Origin: Amoebidium appalachense
Taxonomy: Eukaryota > Ichthyosporea
Length of the DNA: 64,000 nt
Assembly: GCA_963693365.1 (NCBI GenBank)
Contig: CAVNZM010000010.1
Span: 4,960,001 to 5,024,000 of the forward strand
Reading direction: 5' to 3'
Of the stretch, positions 32,821 through 64,000 are shown in pieces (position 1 is the stretch's first letter; every line of letters starts with the position of its first letter). The position numbers were made by a program, and so were the translations under genes. A model generated the notes under the pieces. It saw only the letters and a program-made list of their open reading frames with translations. It was not told the DNA's origin and made no database searches.

Positions 32821-32875
32821 GTTATACCTCAAGGCCTCCTAAATGGTGTGCTATTTAGGAGGCCTTGTTATACCT
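32821..32875. mobile_element. Miniature inverted repeat with 9-bp direct repeats
   Basis: A perfect 14-base inverted repeat (32831-32844 and 32853-32866, arm AAGGCCTCCTAAAT, 8-base loop) is bracketed by the direct repeat GTTATACCT (32821-32829 and 32867-32875). That is the form of a tiny insertion with target duplication. It could also be a simple palindrome. Confidence 0.45.
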
Positions 32876-32929
32876 ACATAAGCCTAGCGGGCTGAGGTAG
32901 GGTTGTCACGGGCGCCGGCTTACCGGCTC

Positions 32930-32937
32930 TGACGTCA
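32930..32937. promoter_or_regulatory. TGACGTCA palindrome upstream of ALDH
   Basis: Perfect CRE/ATF-type 8-mer, 418 bases from the ALDH start codon. Function is inferred from sequence only. Confidence 0.35.
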
Positions 32938-33596
32938 TGCACTTTATAGCCTTATATGGCTATTGCGTTGCCATTTATAGCACGTTTGAACATCTATTTT
33001 TGGAAGGTGTTTCGCACCAAATAATTTTTTTTTTTTTTTTTTTTTTGCCTGCCGCAGCTGAAAAGAAAGCACTGTGTTCAAGTGGTTGTTTTGACACTAC
33101 TGCACAACTATCAATTTTACTGGCATGGTGCTTCTTTAGGCTGGCAAACCTCAATTGCATGACCCGCAAGTCTATTTATAAGATTTTCAACAAGGACAGA
33201 ACATGAGTGTTGGTAAGCTAGAAAGATTTAACCTTAAAGAGCTCCCCTATCTTGGTTGCTTTATTCTGCCATCACATTTCCTGTGTGCTGTCAGTGCTCA
33301 GCTCGTCTTCCTTTCGCGATGACCACTCACCTTCTTTCGTGGATTCGTTTAGTTTTTATTATTTTTGAAAACTGCAGAAAGCTCGTTTGAGCATTACACA
33401 GTAGAGGGAGTGCGTGGCGAAATAAAGCTAGGGTGGTTCGTCTTCCCCGGAGTGGGGCGGTGGGGGGTGGGGGGGGGGGGGGGGGAGGGGGGGGAGGGGG
33501 GCAGGGGAGGGAGAGAGGGCTGGGATAGAGATGGGCATTGGTGGAAGAGGATGAGAGGGAGGGGGTGGGGGGGCAAAAGAGAGAGAAAGACAAGAG

Positions 33597-34250
<654 letters not shown>

Positions 34251-34778
34251 AAGCTAGAGGGCGAGGGAGAAAAGAGAGAGAGACAATTGTGTGGGTGTGC
34301 TTATGTATGACGGTGTCTAAACGGTGCTTGAGGTCATGGTCGTTTTTTCTTATTCTTTTTTCCCCTTTTCCCCTTTCTTTTTTTTTTTCTTCTTTTTCTC
34401 CATTTTTTTCGGTTGGGGGAGGGGGGTCTCTTTTTTTCTTTTCTTTGTTTTTTTCTTCTTCTTCTTTTTCTTCCTTTGTCTTTTTCGTTTTATGCCTAAG
34501 AACGATAGTGATAGGTAAAGGGAGGGAAGGAGAGAGAAAGGGAAGTGTAAAAGGAAGGATTGTCTAAACCGGAAACGAGGCCGAGGGGTGAGGGCGGGAA
34601 GGGAGATGAACAACTCCTTACAACTCTTGGCATGTTCTTATCCTTACCAAACCCCACCCCCTCCCCCCACCCCTCCCTCCCCCCGGCCCCCCCTCCTCCT
34701 TCCTCCCCCCGTCCCCCCTGCCCCCCCCGCTTTCCTCGTCCTCACATGTCCCCTCTCCTCTCCTTTCCCTACTTCCAC

Positions 34779-36688
<1,910 letters not shown>

Positions 36689-37649
36689 TGGTCGTGTGGT
36701 GTTTTATTTCGTCCCCCCCCCCCCCCCCCCCCCCCGTCCTCTCCCTTTACCCCCCCTTCCCCCTTGCCCCTCCTCTCTTCACACCTCTTTCTCCGGTTAC
36801 CAATGTTTTTGGCTAGGTTGTTGTGGCTGTATGTTATAATGTCTATGATTTAATACAGGGACGCGGTCCTGGTACGGTGCTTTCATTGGCAGGAGAAGGG
36901 GGGGAGGGGGAGGGGGAGGGGGGGGGGGGGGGGGGGTATAACGAGGTTATATGCTAGACTAGCAGGTTTCTCGAGGTTTCTTGTAACGGTTCCCACGTTA
37001 CAACTTCCCTCTAATGAAATGAGCCTGTAACAGGACTTACAGACTACATATATATTCCACCCTACTTTTCGCCGAGTCACAATTTTTATATATGTAGCTA
37101 CAGCCGACAAATTGGCAACATTAGGCAAGTCGTAGGTCGATCTGGATTATGTAAGTTTTAACATGGGTCACGGCCCCGGTTGCTCTACCGTGATGATGAT
37201 CTTGATAGATCTAGAAAATGAGCGAGAATTTCTTAAATATCAAAGCACATTCTTTTTTTTTGGCTCCGTATGTACTGAAACAGCAGGGTACTGTTACAGA
37301 ACATAGTATTATAGTCCGATCGGGTCCGGATCCAAGGAACCAATATTAATGATTGAAGTTGCTTTCCGCCTTTCATGTGTGCTGTGACTATAATAGTTAG
37401 TCTAAGCTTGCAGGTTGACTGCGTATTTCCGGAACTCAAGCCAACCCCGCCTCCCCCCCCCACCACCCCAACAACAACAACCCACCCACTCACCCACCCC
37501 CACCCCCCCATGGACACACACCACACACACACACAAAAAAAACACTGGCGCCCACACCCACACCCATTTAAATATTTGTTTTTTTCCCTCTTTATTTTCC
37601 CTTTCTCCTTTCCTTTCTTTCAAGTTCTTTTCTTTTCTTTTCTTTTCTC

Positions 37650-37709
<60 letters not shown>

Positions 37710-38452
37710 CTTTCTGTCGAATTGATTCTTTCTTTCTTTTCTATTCTTTTCTTTCTTTCTTTAAGTTGGGGGAGGGGGGGGGGGGGGGGGGGGGAGGGGG
37801 GGGGGGGGGGGGGGGGGGAAGCAGGGGGGGATTACGAAAAAAAATCGTCGTAATTACGATTAACGAAAGACCCCGATACGAATAAGGTGCCGTCGTAACA
37901 GCTTTCGTATCAGATATGTATAGCATTATAAACGCTTTAAGGCCCCCTAATATCTAACTGTACCTAATTTTTTCAATATTTCTGTTCAAGAACATATATA
38001 TCTACAGCGCTTCTCATGAGCAATATCGAACCCCGACAAGTGTCCAGGGCTTATAATTTTGCGATACTTAAATTGTAAAAACGCGTATTGTGAGTTTTGT
38101 GACTGGAGGGGCGTTTTTAGCTGGGCTTGCAGATCCCCAAGAACCCCCTCGTTACGATTAAGAAACTGTCCGTTACGATTGGCCAAAAGACAAAACGGTT
38201 AAGCTGGCCAACCCCAGCCCAACCCTGGGGGGAGGGAGGGAAATAGCCATATATGGCTAAACAGAAGCAATCAAGCCACGCTGACGTCACAACGCGGCTC
38301 GCCAGCGCACCGAAGCCACATGGCGGGAAATTCAGAACGGTGTGTGTGCGTGTGTGCGTGTTTGCGGCGTGCGTAGAAGTGTGACTTACAGCTGGTTTGG
38401 TTAGGAATATACAGCACGCAAGGTAATACTATCCTACTGATAGAGTGTGTCA
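36689..38452. other. Intergenic region before OXA1
   Basis: C-run at 36713-36735, G-run at 36898-36936, a unique part (36940-37430), TG at 37658-37707, G-run at 37770-37818 and unique sequence to the OXA1 start. A TGACGTCA palindrome lies at 38282-38289. No gene recognised. Confidence 0.65.
38282..38289. promoter_or_regulatory. TGACGTCA palindrome upstream of OXA1
   Basis: CRE/ATF-type 8-mer 164 bases before the OXA1 start codon, a likely promoter position. Use is inferred. Confidence 0.4.
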
Positions 38453-51181
<12,729 letters not shown>

Positions 51182-51570
51182 GTTTGATTGGCCAAAAATC
51201 ACGCCAGATATGTCCCGATACGGCAAGTTGCAGCTGATTTGGCGGGCAATTTCACTGCCTAGCATGTGTTTGTAAAACCAACGGATATATGCACAAAAAA
51301 AATATGCATCTAATGGCAAACACCGGCTGTTAGAACTTGGAAGGCATGGACATAAATAATACAGGAGTGCTAGGAAAGTTGACTGTCTAGACTGGATCGA
51401 TGTGAAGGACTTGATGGGGGTCATTCTTGTAGTAGTTCTTTTCTTTTCTCTTCTTTCCCCCCCCTCTGCCCATTGTTTCTTGGCCATTTCCTCGACCCAT
51501 GTGCATGTTTTTGGCTCGCGCGCCACTGTACGTAAGACACACACACACACACACACCACACACACACACA

Positions 51571-51620
<50 letters not shown>

Positions 51621-52176
51621 GGAACACAAATACACCCATCGTTTGTCGGTGCAGATTCATATATCATGCATATATGGAACAGTTACTTGAAGGCCTCGGG
51701 GAGACACACGCTGTGGGCATTTCTCAGTGACTCATACACCACTGAATTTAAGCAAATAAAAATGATCAACCCGAAGGTGAAATGGCGTCCCCATGCTGTT
51801 GATGAAATAGACACCCAGCCTGGTTGGTGGAGCACGTCAAGAATTTTGTTAACCTCTTGAGGCCCGGACCAATTGATTTGGACGGGTCCCGTCCAAGGCC
51901 TAAACAACTCTATTGCGACCAAAATCGATAGAAAAAGCTCAAATAAATTGCATATGCCGACAGATACATGTCTTACCTACATACGTTACTAAGATGATTT
52001 ATGGAAAAATGTCATTATTTCGTATACTTTTATATCTGTTTCTGAAGTGACTTTCGAGATTTTGAGAATATCTTGGAGCTGCCATCAGCCGGCCAATCTT
52101 TTGCTTTTGCTCTGTAACCATGACATCATGGCCCAATCGAGCCGCATAAACATTTTATCGCGACGAAACCCCCCTT

Positions 52177-52237
<61 letters not shown>

Positions 52238-52347
52238 ACACATGCACACACACGGTTCTTCCCCATTCCCATCTTTCCCATCCTCCCACCCCTCTCCATG
52301 CATAAGCAAAGGTTGTGGAGCTCGGTTTGTTTTTAGGCTATGCTTGT

Positions 52348-52405
<58 letters not shown>

Positions 52406-53204
52406 TCCCTCTCCCTCTCCCTCTCCCTCTCCCTCTCCCTCTCCCTCTCCCTCTCCCTCCCTCCCTCCCTCTCTCTCTCCCTCTCTCTCCCTCTCTCTCT
52501 CTCTCCCCCCCCCCCCCCCCCCCCCCCCTCTCTCTCTCTCTCTTCCCCTCTCTTTCTCCCTCCCTCCCTCCCTCCCTCCCTCCCTTCTTGCCTTCCTCCC
52601 TCCCTCCCTACCCCACTCCCTCTCTCCACGTGCACACACGGTCTCTCTCTTTCCCTCTTATTCTCCCTTCTCTTATCCCCTTCCCTCCCCCCCCCCCCCC
52701 CCCCCCCCCCCCGTTTCACTCAGCACCGTCTGCTCTCACATGCACACATGGCCTCTCTCTTTCCCTCTTATTCTCCCTTCTCTTACCCCCTTCCCTCCCC
52801 CCCTCGGCTGCCCCCCCTCCCCCCCCCCCCTCCCCTCCCCTCCGTCCTCTCCCTCCCTTCCTCCTTCCTCCCTCCGTTCTCTCTCTCGCTCCCCCCCATC
52901 ACGGGAGCCCCCCCCCCCCCCCCCCCCCCCTCCTCTCTCTTCACACTCAACATGGCATACACGCGCATGCACACACTTTCAAACACACACACACACACAC
53001 ACTCTCTCTCCCTCTTCTCTCTCCACTCTCCCTCTCTCCCTCTCTCCCTCCCTCTCCTCTCTCTATTCCCCCCCCCCCCCCCCCCCCCCCTTCACTCCCT
53101 CACTCCCTCTATTTCTTCTTACTCACTCACCATCCTCTCTCCCATGCACATGCGGCCTCTCTTAACCGCTTTCCTACATTTCTTCCGTGGGGCTTCATTC
53201 TTTT

Positions 53205-53434
53205 CATTTTGTGTGGTATGTTAGCCAGGGAAGTATCGACTTAGGTATCGACGGGGGGGCCTAGAAGCCCCGTCTCCTGAGTTCCTCATTTTGCACACTG
53301 CGCACGTTGCTGATGTTGCATACCTGAATGTTTGCTTTTGCCTGTGTCCTTCACTGTGTTTCTCATCGTGTTCTTGTACTTCGTACCATGTTCCGCTTTT
53401 TAATCCCCTTTTTTTCGTACTTTATGACGCATTC
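53205..53434 (+). mobile_element. Dispersed repeat, internally deleted copy
   Basis: GTATGTTAGCCAGGGAAGTA, GAAGCCCCGTCTCCTGAGTT, then directly the 3' part (GCTGATGTTGCATACCTGAA) and end TATGACGCATTCAA plus poly-C. The stem region is missing. Confidence 0.65.
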
Positions 53435-53678
53435 AACCCCCCCCCCCCCCCCCCCGGCCCTCTCAGAATCAGACCTACACCTTCTGAACATCTTCCCAAC
53501 ACAATTCGACACCACAACACCCTTCCTGGCCGCATTTTTTTTGGCCCTGCAATCTCGTGAGCGATCCATCCCTGCTGTGCCCTCACGGTGGCCTCTAAGT
53601 CTGTGTCACCAGGTTTTGGGTTGTCCTAGAATGCAATCCTTCTCGTTAGTGTTCTGGTCCTGTTTACACAGTTAGCAG

Positions 53679-53724
<46 letters not shown>

Positions 53725-53744
53725 CCCACCCCCCTCCTCCTCCC

Positions 53745-53795
53745 ATGTTCAAGTGCAGCAGTGTCTGAGTTGGGTTTTGTCGACGAGGTGAATGG
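53745..53795 (+). mobile_element. Dispersed repeat, stem-loop fragment
   Basis: CATGTTCAAGTGCAGCAGTG, TCTGAGTTGGGTTTTGTCGA and CGAGGTGAATGGG, the 5' arm and loop of the conserved stem. Broken by TG-rich sequence before the 3' arm. Confidence 0.6.
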
Positions 53796-53823
53796 GTGTA
53801 TGTGTGTGCGGCGCGCGCGCACA

Positions 53824-53875
<52 letters not shown>

Positions 53876-54044
53876 CCCCTTTTAACTCCCCGCGCGCGTG
53901 CGCGCGTGTGCGTCTGCGTGTGCGTGTGTCACGGTGTGTGTGTGTGTGTTCCCCTTTTATCTCCCGGCATGCGCGCGCGAGTGGTGTGTGTGTGCGTGTG
54001 TGTGGGTGGGTGTGTGTGTTCCCCTTTTATCTCCCGATCGCGAT

Positions 54045-54083
<39 letters not shown>

Positions 54084-54129
54084 TTGTGTGTGTTGTGTGT
54101 ATGTGTTTCCCTTTTATCTCCCGATCCCA

Positions 54130-54160
<31 letters not shown>

Positions 54161-54774
54161 CCACCACCACCAACCACAAAAAAAAAAAAAAAAAAAAAAG
54201 ATTAAAGAAAACACAGGCACACACACGACAAAATTCTGGTCTATTGAAGCTACTTTATATAAAGTCCAGTCCCCGGCTCTGTGTCTATTGACACAAAAAC
54301 CCCCATCTACAAAGAAATTTGAGCTATTCCTCCTCCGTTCTGGCAGTGATACTGCCACGTGTGTACATATGCCCCGTGATGTGGTGCATGCACGTGCGTG
54401 CGCGAACACACCGGGCACACACCACGATTACCACTCACGTGCACCATTATGACATGTGTACCTACACTCAACCACCCACGTACACACACACACACACACA
54501 CACTTGTGACACGCGCGCGCGCACACACAGAAAATAACCCTACAGACCTGCACGTGCACGTGTACACAGTCTAACTGGAAAAGCAAAAAACGGTTGGCTT
54601 ACTGTGGCAAAGTGCCATAGTGCACCTCCCCACCGCCTCCCACGGTGCTTCTTACACGCTTGCATGTGCACCAGTCATTACATAATTACACAGCCCACTG
54701 AGACGTCAGGCCCTGAGCGGATGGGCAACCATGGCCATGATGACCCCCCCCCCCCCCCCCCCCCCCCCCCATAT

Positions 54775-54850
54775 ATACGAGGCATACTCTTTATGTGTGA
54801 TGAGTTGCAATTGTCCGTCGTGAATGTGTACTTCCTACCGTAGGCTGTTA
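54775..54850 (+). mobile_element. Dispersed repeat, decayed 3' fragment
   Basis: ACGAGGCATACTCTTTATGT, GTCCGTCGTGAATGTGTACT and TCCTACCGTA, in the usual order. No poly-C follows. Confidence 0.5.
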
Positions 54851-55337
54851 CTCTTTCTATACACCACCCCCTCTCTCCCAACCTACACACACACACAAAC
54901 AACCACACTCACCCACCATGGTATTTTCCACACATATTAGCACACGATACCGCTTACTCTTACTTCTTGGTCATGCTTGTGAATTTGGGTTTTTGGACAC
55001 AGACGGCATTATGGCGTACAAAGAAACAGTAGCTACAAGAAGCTGTCCTTTTCGTGGTTCAAATCAGTACTTGTGCATTCCTTGATGTGATTGTATGAAC
55101 ATAATTATACATGCATGCACTGCGGTTGGATTGACTCACTAACTTAATAACCACATGCGTCCACGCATTCACAGGTACGTACACACCTGTGGTACACGGA
55201 CACTTGCACAAACGTGCAAAAGCGTGCCCGTCGCGCGCGCACACACGGTCATTCGTGCGCACACGCGTATGCACACATCTGCACACAAACACACACACGA
55301 ACACAGACACACACACACCCACACACACCCACACCCA

Positions 55338-55379
<42 letters not shown>

Positions 55380-56326
55380 AACACACGTACACAGCTGAAC
55401 GTGTGTCTGTGTGTGCTGTGTATGTGTTGACGTCACACAATGTATATGCGCGTGCATATTCGTGTGTATGTGTGAGAGGGTACTGACGTCGAGCTTTTAA
55501 GTGAATGTGTGGACGCGAAGGGCCCCAACTGTTTGAGTGCTAACGAATAAATATCACCCATCTTTCAAGCATCACACTTGTACATATGCCCTTGGCAACA
55601 CAATAGGCTTCGGGCAGAACTCCGAGAAATAGCCTGGTTAGAGGGTGAATGTGTTTGTATACGTGTTTGTGGGTGTGTTTTCTCTGAAGCCGCCTTGCAC
55701 AAACAGCGTTAGCCTCATGATCCTGGGCTGATCGGCCGGTCGCGCTCTCCATTCTTGAATAGCATAACCTGTTCCCTTGTTTCTATTGTTTGTTTTAAAA
55801 GATAACCTCGAAGTGTGAATGCGCAAAACCGCTGTGTTTCGAGGGGCAAAAAAAAAAAAAAAGATCCTTCAGTTACACTGGCAGGCCGTTGAAGGCTTTG
55901 CGTTGCGCAAAAGTTGGCGCATGTCGCTTCGTGACACATAGCAAATTGCAGCGGAATACTCGGTCGCATTTGATTGGTGTATGCATTTCATATGTGTCAA
56001 TTAGAAGACCAATGCACGAAAGTGGCTCCCCAATGAAAACCCTCCAATATAGAGTGTACTGATAGTCCTACATCAGATACCCTACTTGTGCCATCTTACC
56101 CATAATATGTAATATAATAGGGGTGTCATATACTACGATGGCGCTCATTGTTGCCTAGCATGTACATATGTCACTGGCTGCATTTGATTGGCTGCGCTGG
56201 AAAACGCAGTAGGCCGTCGAATGTGGCTGGGCCTCCGGCAGTGTCCACGCAATAAAAAGTGTGTAAACCCATATGCATGTCGCTTTAACAAGTCGGCAGT
56301 CTGATGACCCACGCATATACAGATCT

Positions 56327-56361
<35 letters not shown>

Positions 56362-56940
56362 GCCCCACCCCGGGGGGGGGGGGGGGGGGGGTTTGAATCC
56401 TGTACATGTGCATGCAAAACAATGTATCCTCTCTCCCATCGACCAGAAGTCCTTCCAGGCCTGAGGCGTGTAATCACACGGCCGGCGCCGCCGTGCAACC
56501 ATAGACCAGTACTTAGTTTCCCCCCACGTTATATTTATTATTACGGGGAAAAAAGTGAGAGGAAGACATATTTAGGAAAGTCGTCGACGAGTACAATGTC
56601 ATGGAAGGTGGTTTACGATCGAAACCGGCTCGATCGGATCACCCATACATGAGAGGCCTAGGAAACTTAATTGTTTGGAAACCCGATTATTAGTCACTGC
56701 CCCCCTTGCTACGTGTCACGGACACCGAGACCAATATGCCCGCCCCACCACCAACTGTATAAGGAGGCCAAATATATCCACAAGTCACGCTAACTCCGTA
56801 CCCAAGGCTCGTGGAAAACGACAGTGGGCCATCAAAAACTTCAGTACAGAAACAGGGGGGAACATAAAATAAATATCTTCCGCTCATAGTTTTACCTTCT
56901 TCCACGTTTGCCACAGAATTTATGCAGTAGTATCATGACA

Positions 56941-56977
<37 letters not shown>

Positions 56978-57913
56978 TTTGCAACCCATCCAACTACCCC
57001 TAAGACTTTAGTCCACCTGACACACTTAGTCAACAAAAATTTGTATATGAACAAAATGCACCAAAACGTCGATAATTTAAAGTAAAAGTACCACCGGCCG
57101 CGGTGACCACCAAACACAATTTACAAAGATGAAAAATTAGACATTATAAATACGAAGGAGCAGGACAGACATAAAGAGCCTACACTTACATTGTGAAAGC
57201 CATCCAACCAAATAATCACCACAGTGAAAATGGTTTTAAGACTATCCGGAAAATGAAAATGAATGTTTTGATTTTCCGTTTGCAATTAGTCTGCGAGTCC
57301 GAAGGATTCCACCACTCAACCTGTTTTATGATTACAACTCTACGGAGATCATAGATTTAACCCAACCAGGCCGCAACATCCCAAAGCATATCCACAAATC
57401 AATATGCAACATAAAAACAGAAGACACAGTCATTCATTCTCTTAAATCTTAGTTATCGTAATGGTAACGGTAGATATCATACCATATACGCAGCATCCGC
57501 ACAATCGGTCCAACCAATCGCATATTTATCCTTACCCTACCAATACCCAAGTCACACGAAATGTTTCTCTAAACACTTACCAGATCTCCATTTACATATT
57601 TAAATGGGGCAGGGAACAGGCAGTAATGAGATTGTGTTATAACAAGAAGGGGAGAATGGGGAGGGGGTTGAATAAGGCCAAACACTTGCACAACACTTGA
57701 ATGCATGCAAACGCTCTATTGATGGCTAAGAATCCCCCCCCCCCCCCCCCCCCCCCCCCTCCCCCCCCCCCTCCCCCTCCCCCCCTCTGCCCCCCACCTT
57801 TCCTCCTCCTCCCTCAATAAGAAAACCTCCCAAACCCCACCACTGCTTGCCTTCGCAAAAACCGCACCAATGTAATCTACCAACCACCACCCACGGCATC
57901 TTTCCTTTTAAGG

Positions 57914-63773
<5,860 letters not shown>

Positions 63774-64000
63774 CTAAAAACATAAACAGGAACGTGAATT
63801 TCACGGTTATACCAGCAAATAATAAAACGGTCAGGTGAATATCATCATCGAACGAGCAAATTACAAAATGGTCACGTCGATTTCACCATTGAACCAGCAA
63901 AAAAGCTAATCCAAAATGCCGAATAAAAAATTGGTGATAGTGATCGTGCTATATATTGTTTAAACATAAAAGGGCGTGCAAACGGCAATTACAACAATGA
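63774..64000. other. Upstream intron or 5' flank of the LENG8-like gene
   Basis: AT-rich unique sequence with two related 60-base stretches (AATAAAACGGTCAGGTGAAT / TACAAAATGGTCACGTCGAT). The following splice site TTTTTAG suggests intron. No exon seen. Confidence 0.5.

Larger units (their letters stand above)
51182..57913. other. Convergent intergenic region, no gene recognised
   Basis: 6.7 kb between the OXA1 and LENG8-like stops. CA at 51539-51620, a 19-base palindrome (51878-51896), poly-C at 52180-52223, CT-rich at 52347-52530 and 52560-53060, repeat copies (53205-53434, 53745-53795, 54775-54850), poly-C at 53681-53723 and 54048-54083, TG at 53826-53874, (C)n(A)n at 54130-54199, CA-rich at 55250-55385, poly-T/C/G at 56332-56391, C-runs at 56944-56977 and 57734-57785. 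55400-56940 and 56980-57730 are mostly unique without a supported ORF. Confidence 0.65.

Overview
The window is nuclear DNA from an intron-rich eukaryote, most likely a unicellular one. I cannot place the lineage more closely. The evidence is spliceosomal GT-AG introns with conserved reading phase, nuclear-encoded mitochondrial proteins (OXA1), standard stop codons (TAA, TAG and TGA are all used) and ordinary eukaryotic housekeeping genes. By my exon models only about 8.1 kb of 64 kb (about 13%) is coding. The exons are clean and unique. Most introns are filled with (CA)n/(TG)n tracts, C- or G-homopolymers, (CT)n/(GA)n tracts and minisatellites.

Layout: (1) 312-8018, plus strand: 3' part of a WDR36/UTP21 small-subunit processome gene (5' end outside the window). 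(2) 11122-15845, minus: complete 4-exon transporter of the MFS oxalate/formate antiporter (OFA) type. (3) 17484-22481, plus: complete 4-exon synaptogyrin-like MARVEL membrane protein, divergent from (2). (4) 25827-32512, minus: complete 8-exon ALDH10/betaine-aldehyde dehydrogenase. (5) 34779-36688, plus: 2-exon deaminase of the yeast RIB2 C-terminal type, with a GC-AG intron. (6) 38453-51181, plus: complete 13-exon mitochondrial OXA1 insertase. (7) 57914-63773, minus: 3' part of a LENG8/Thp3-like SAC3-domain gene. The genes do not form a pathway. They are housekeeping genes on alternating strands.

The most interesting non-genic signal is a dispersed repeat family with more than 20 full or partial copies. 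Its 3' end (motif GCATTCAAA) usually runs straight into a poly-C tract. It carries a long-range stem whose two arms change together between copies (compensatory substitutions), which indicates that it was spread or maintained as a structured RNA. Other recurrent patterns are: 3' splice sites formed by the end of a (CA)n tract; minisatellites that start directly at 5' splice sites; tandem duplication of exon ends together with their splice sites (three independent cases); polar (C)n(A)n compound tracts; and an excess of the palindrome TGACGTCA, three copies of which lie upstream of gene starts.
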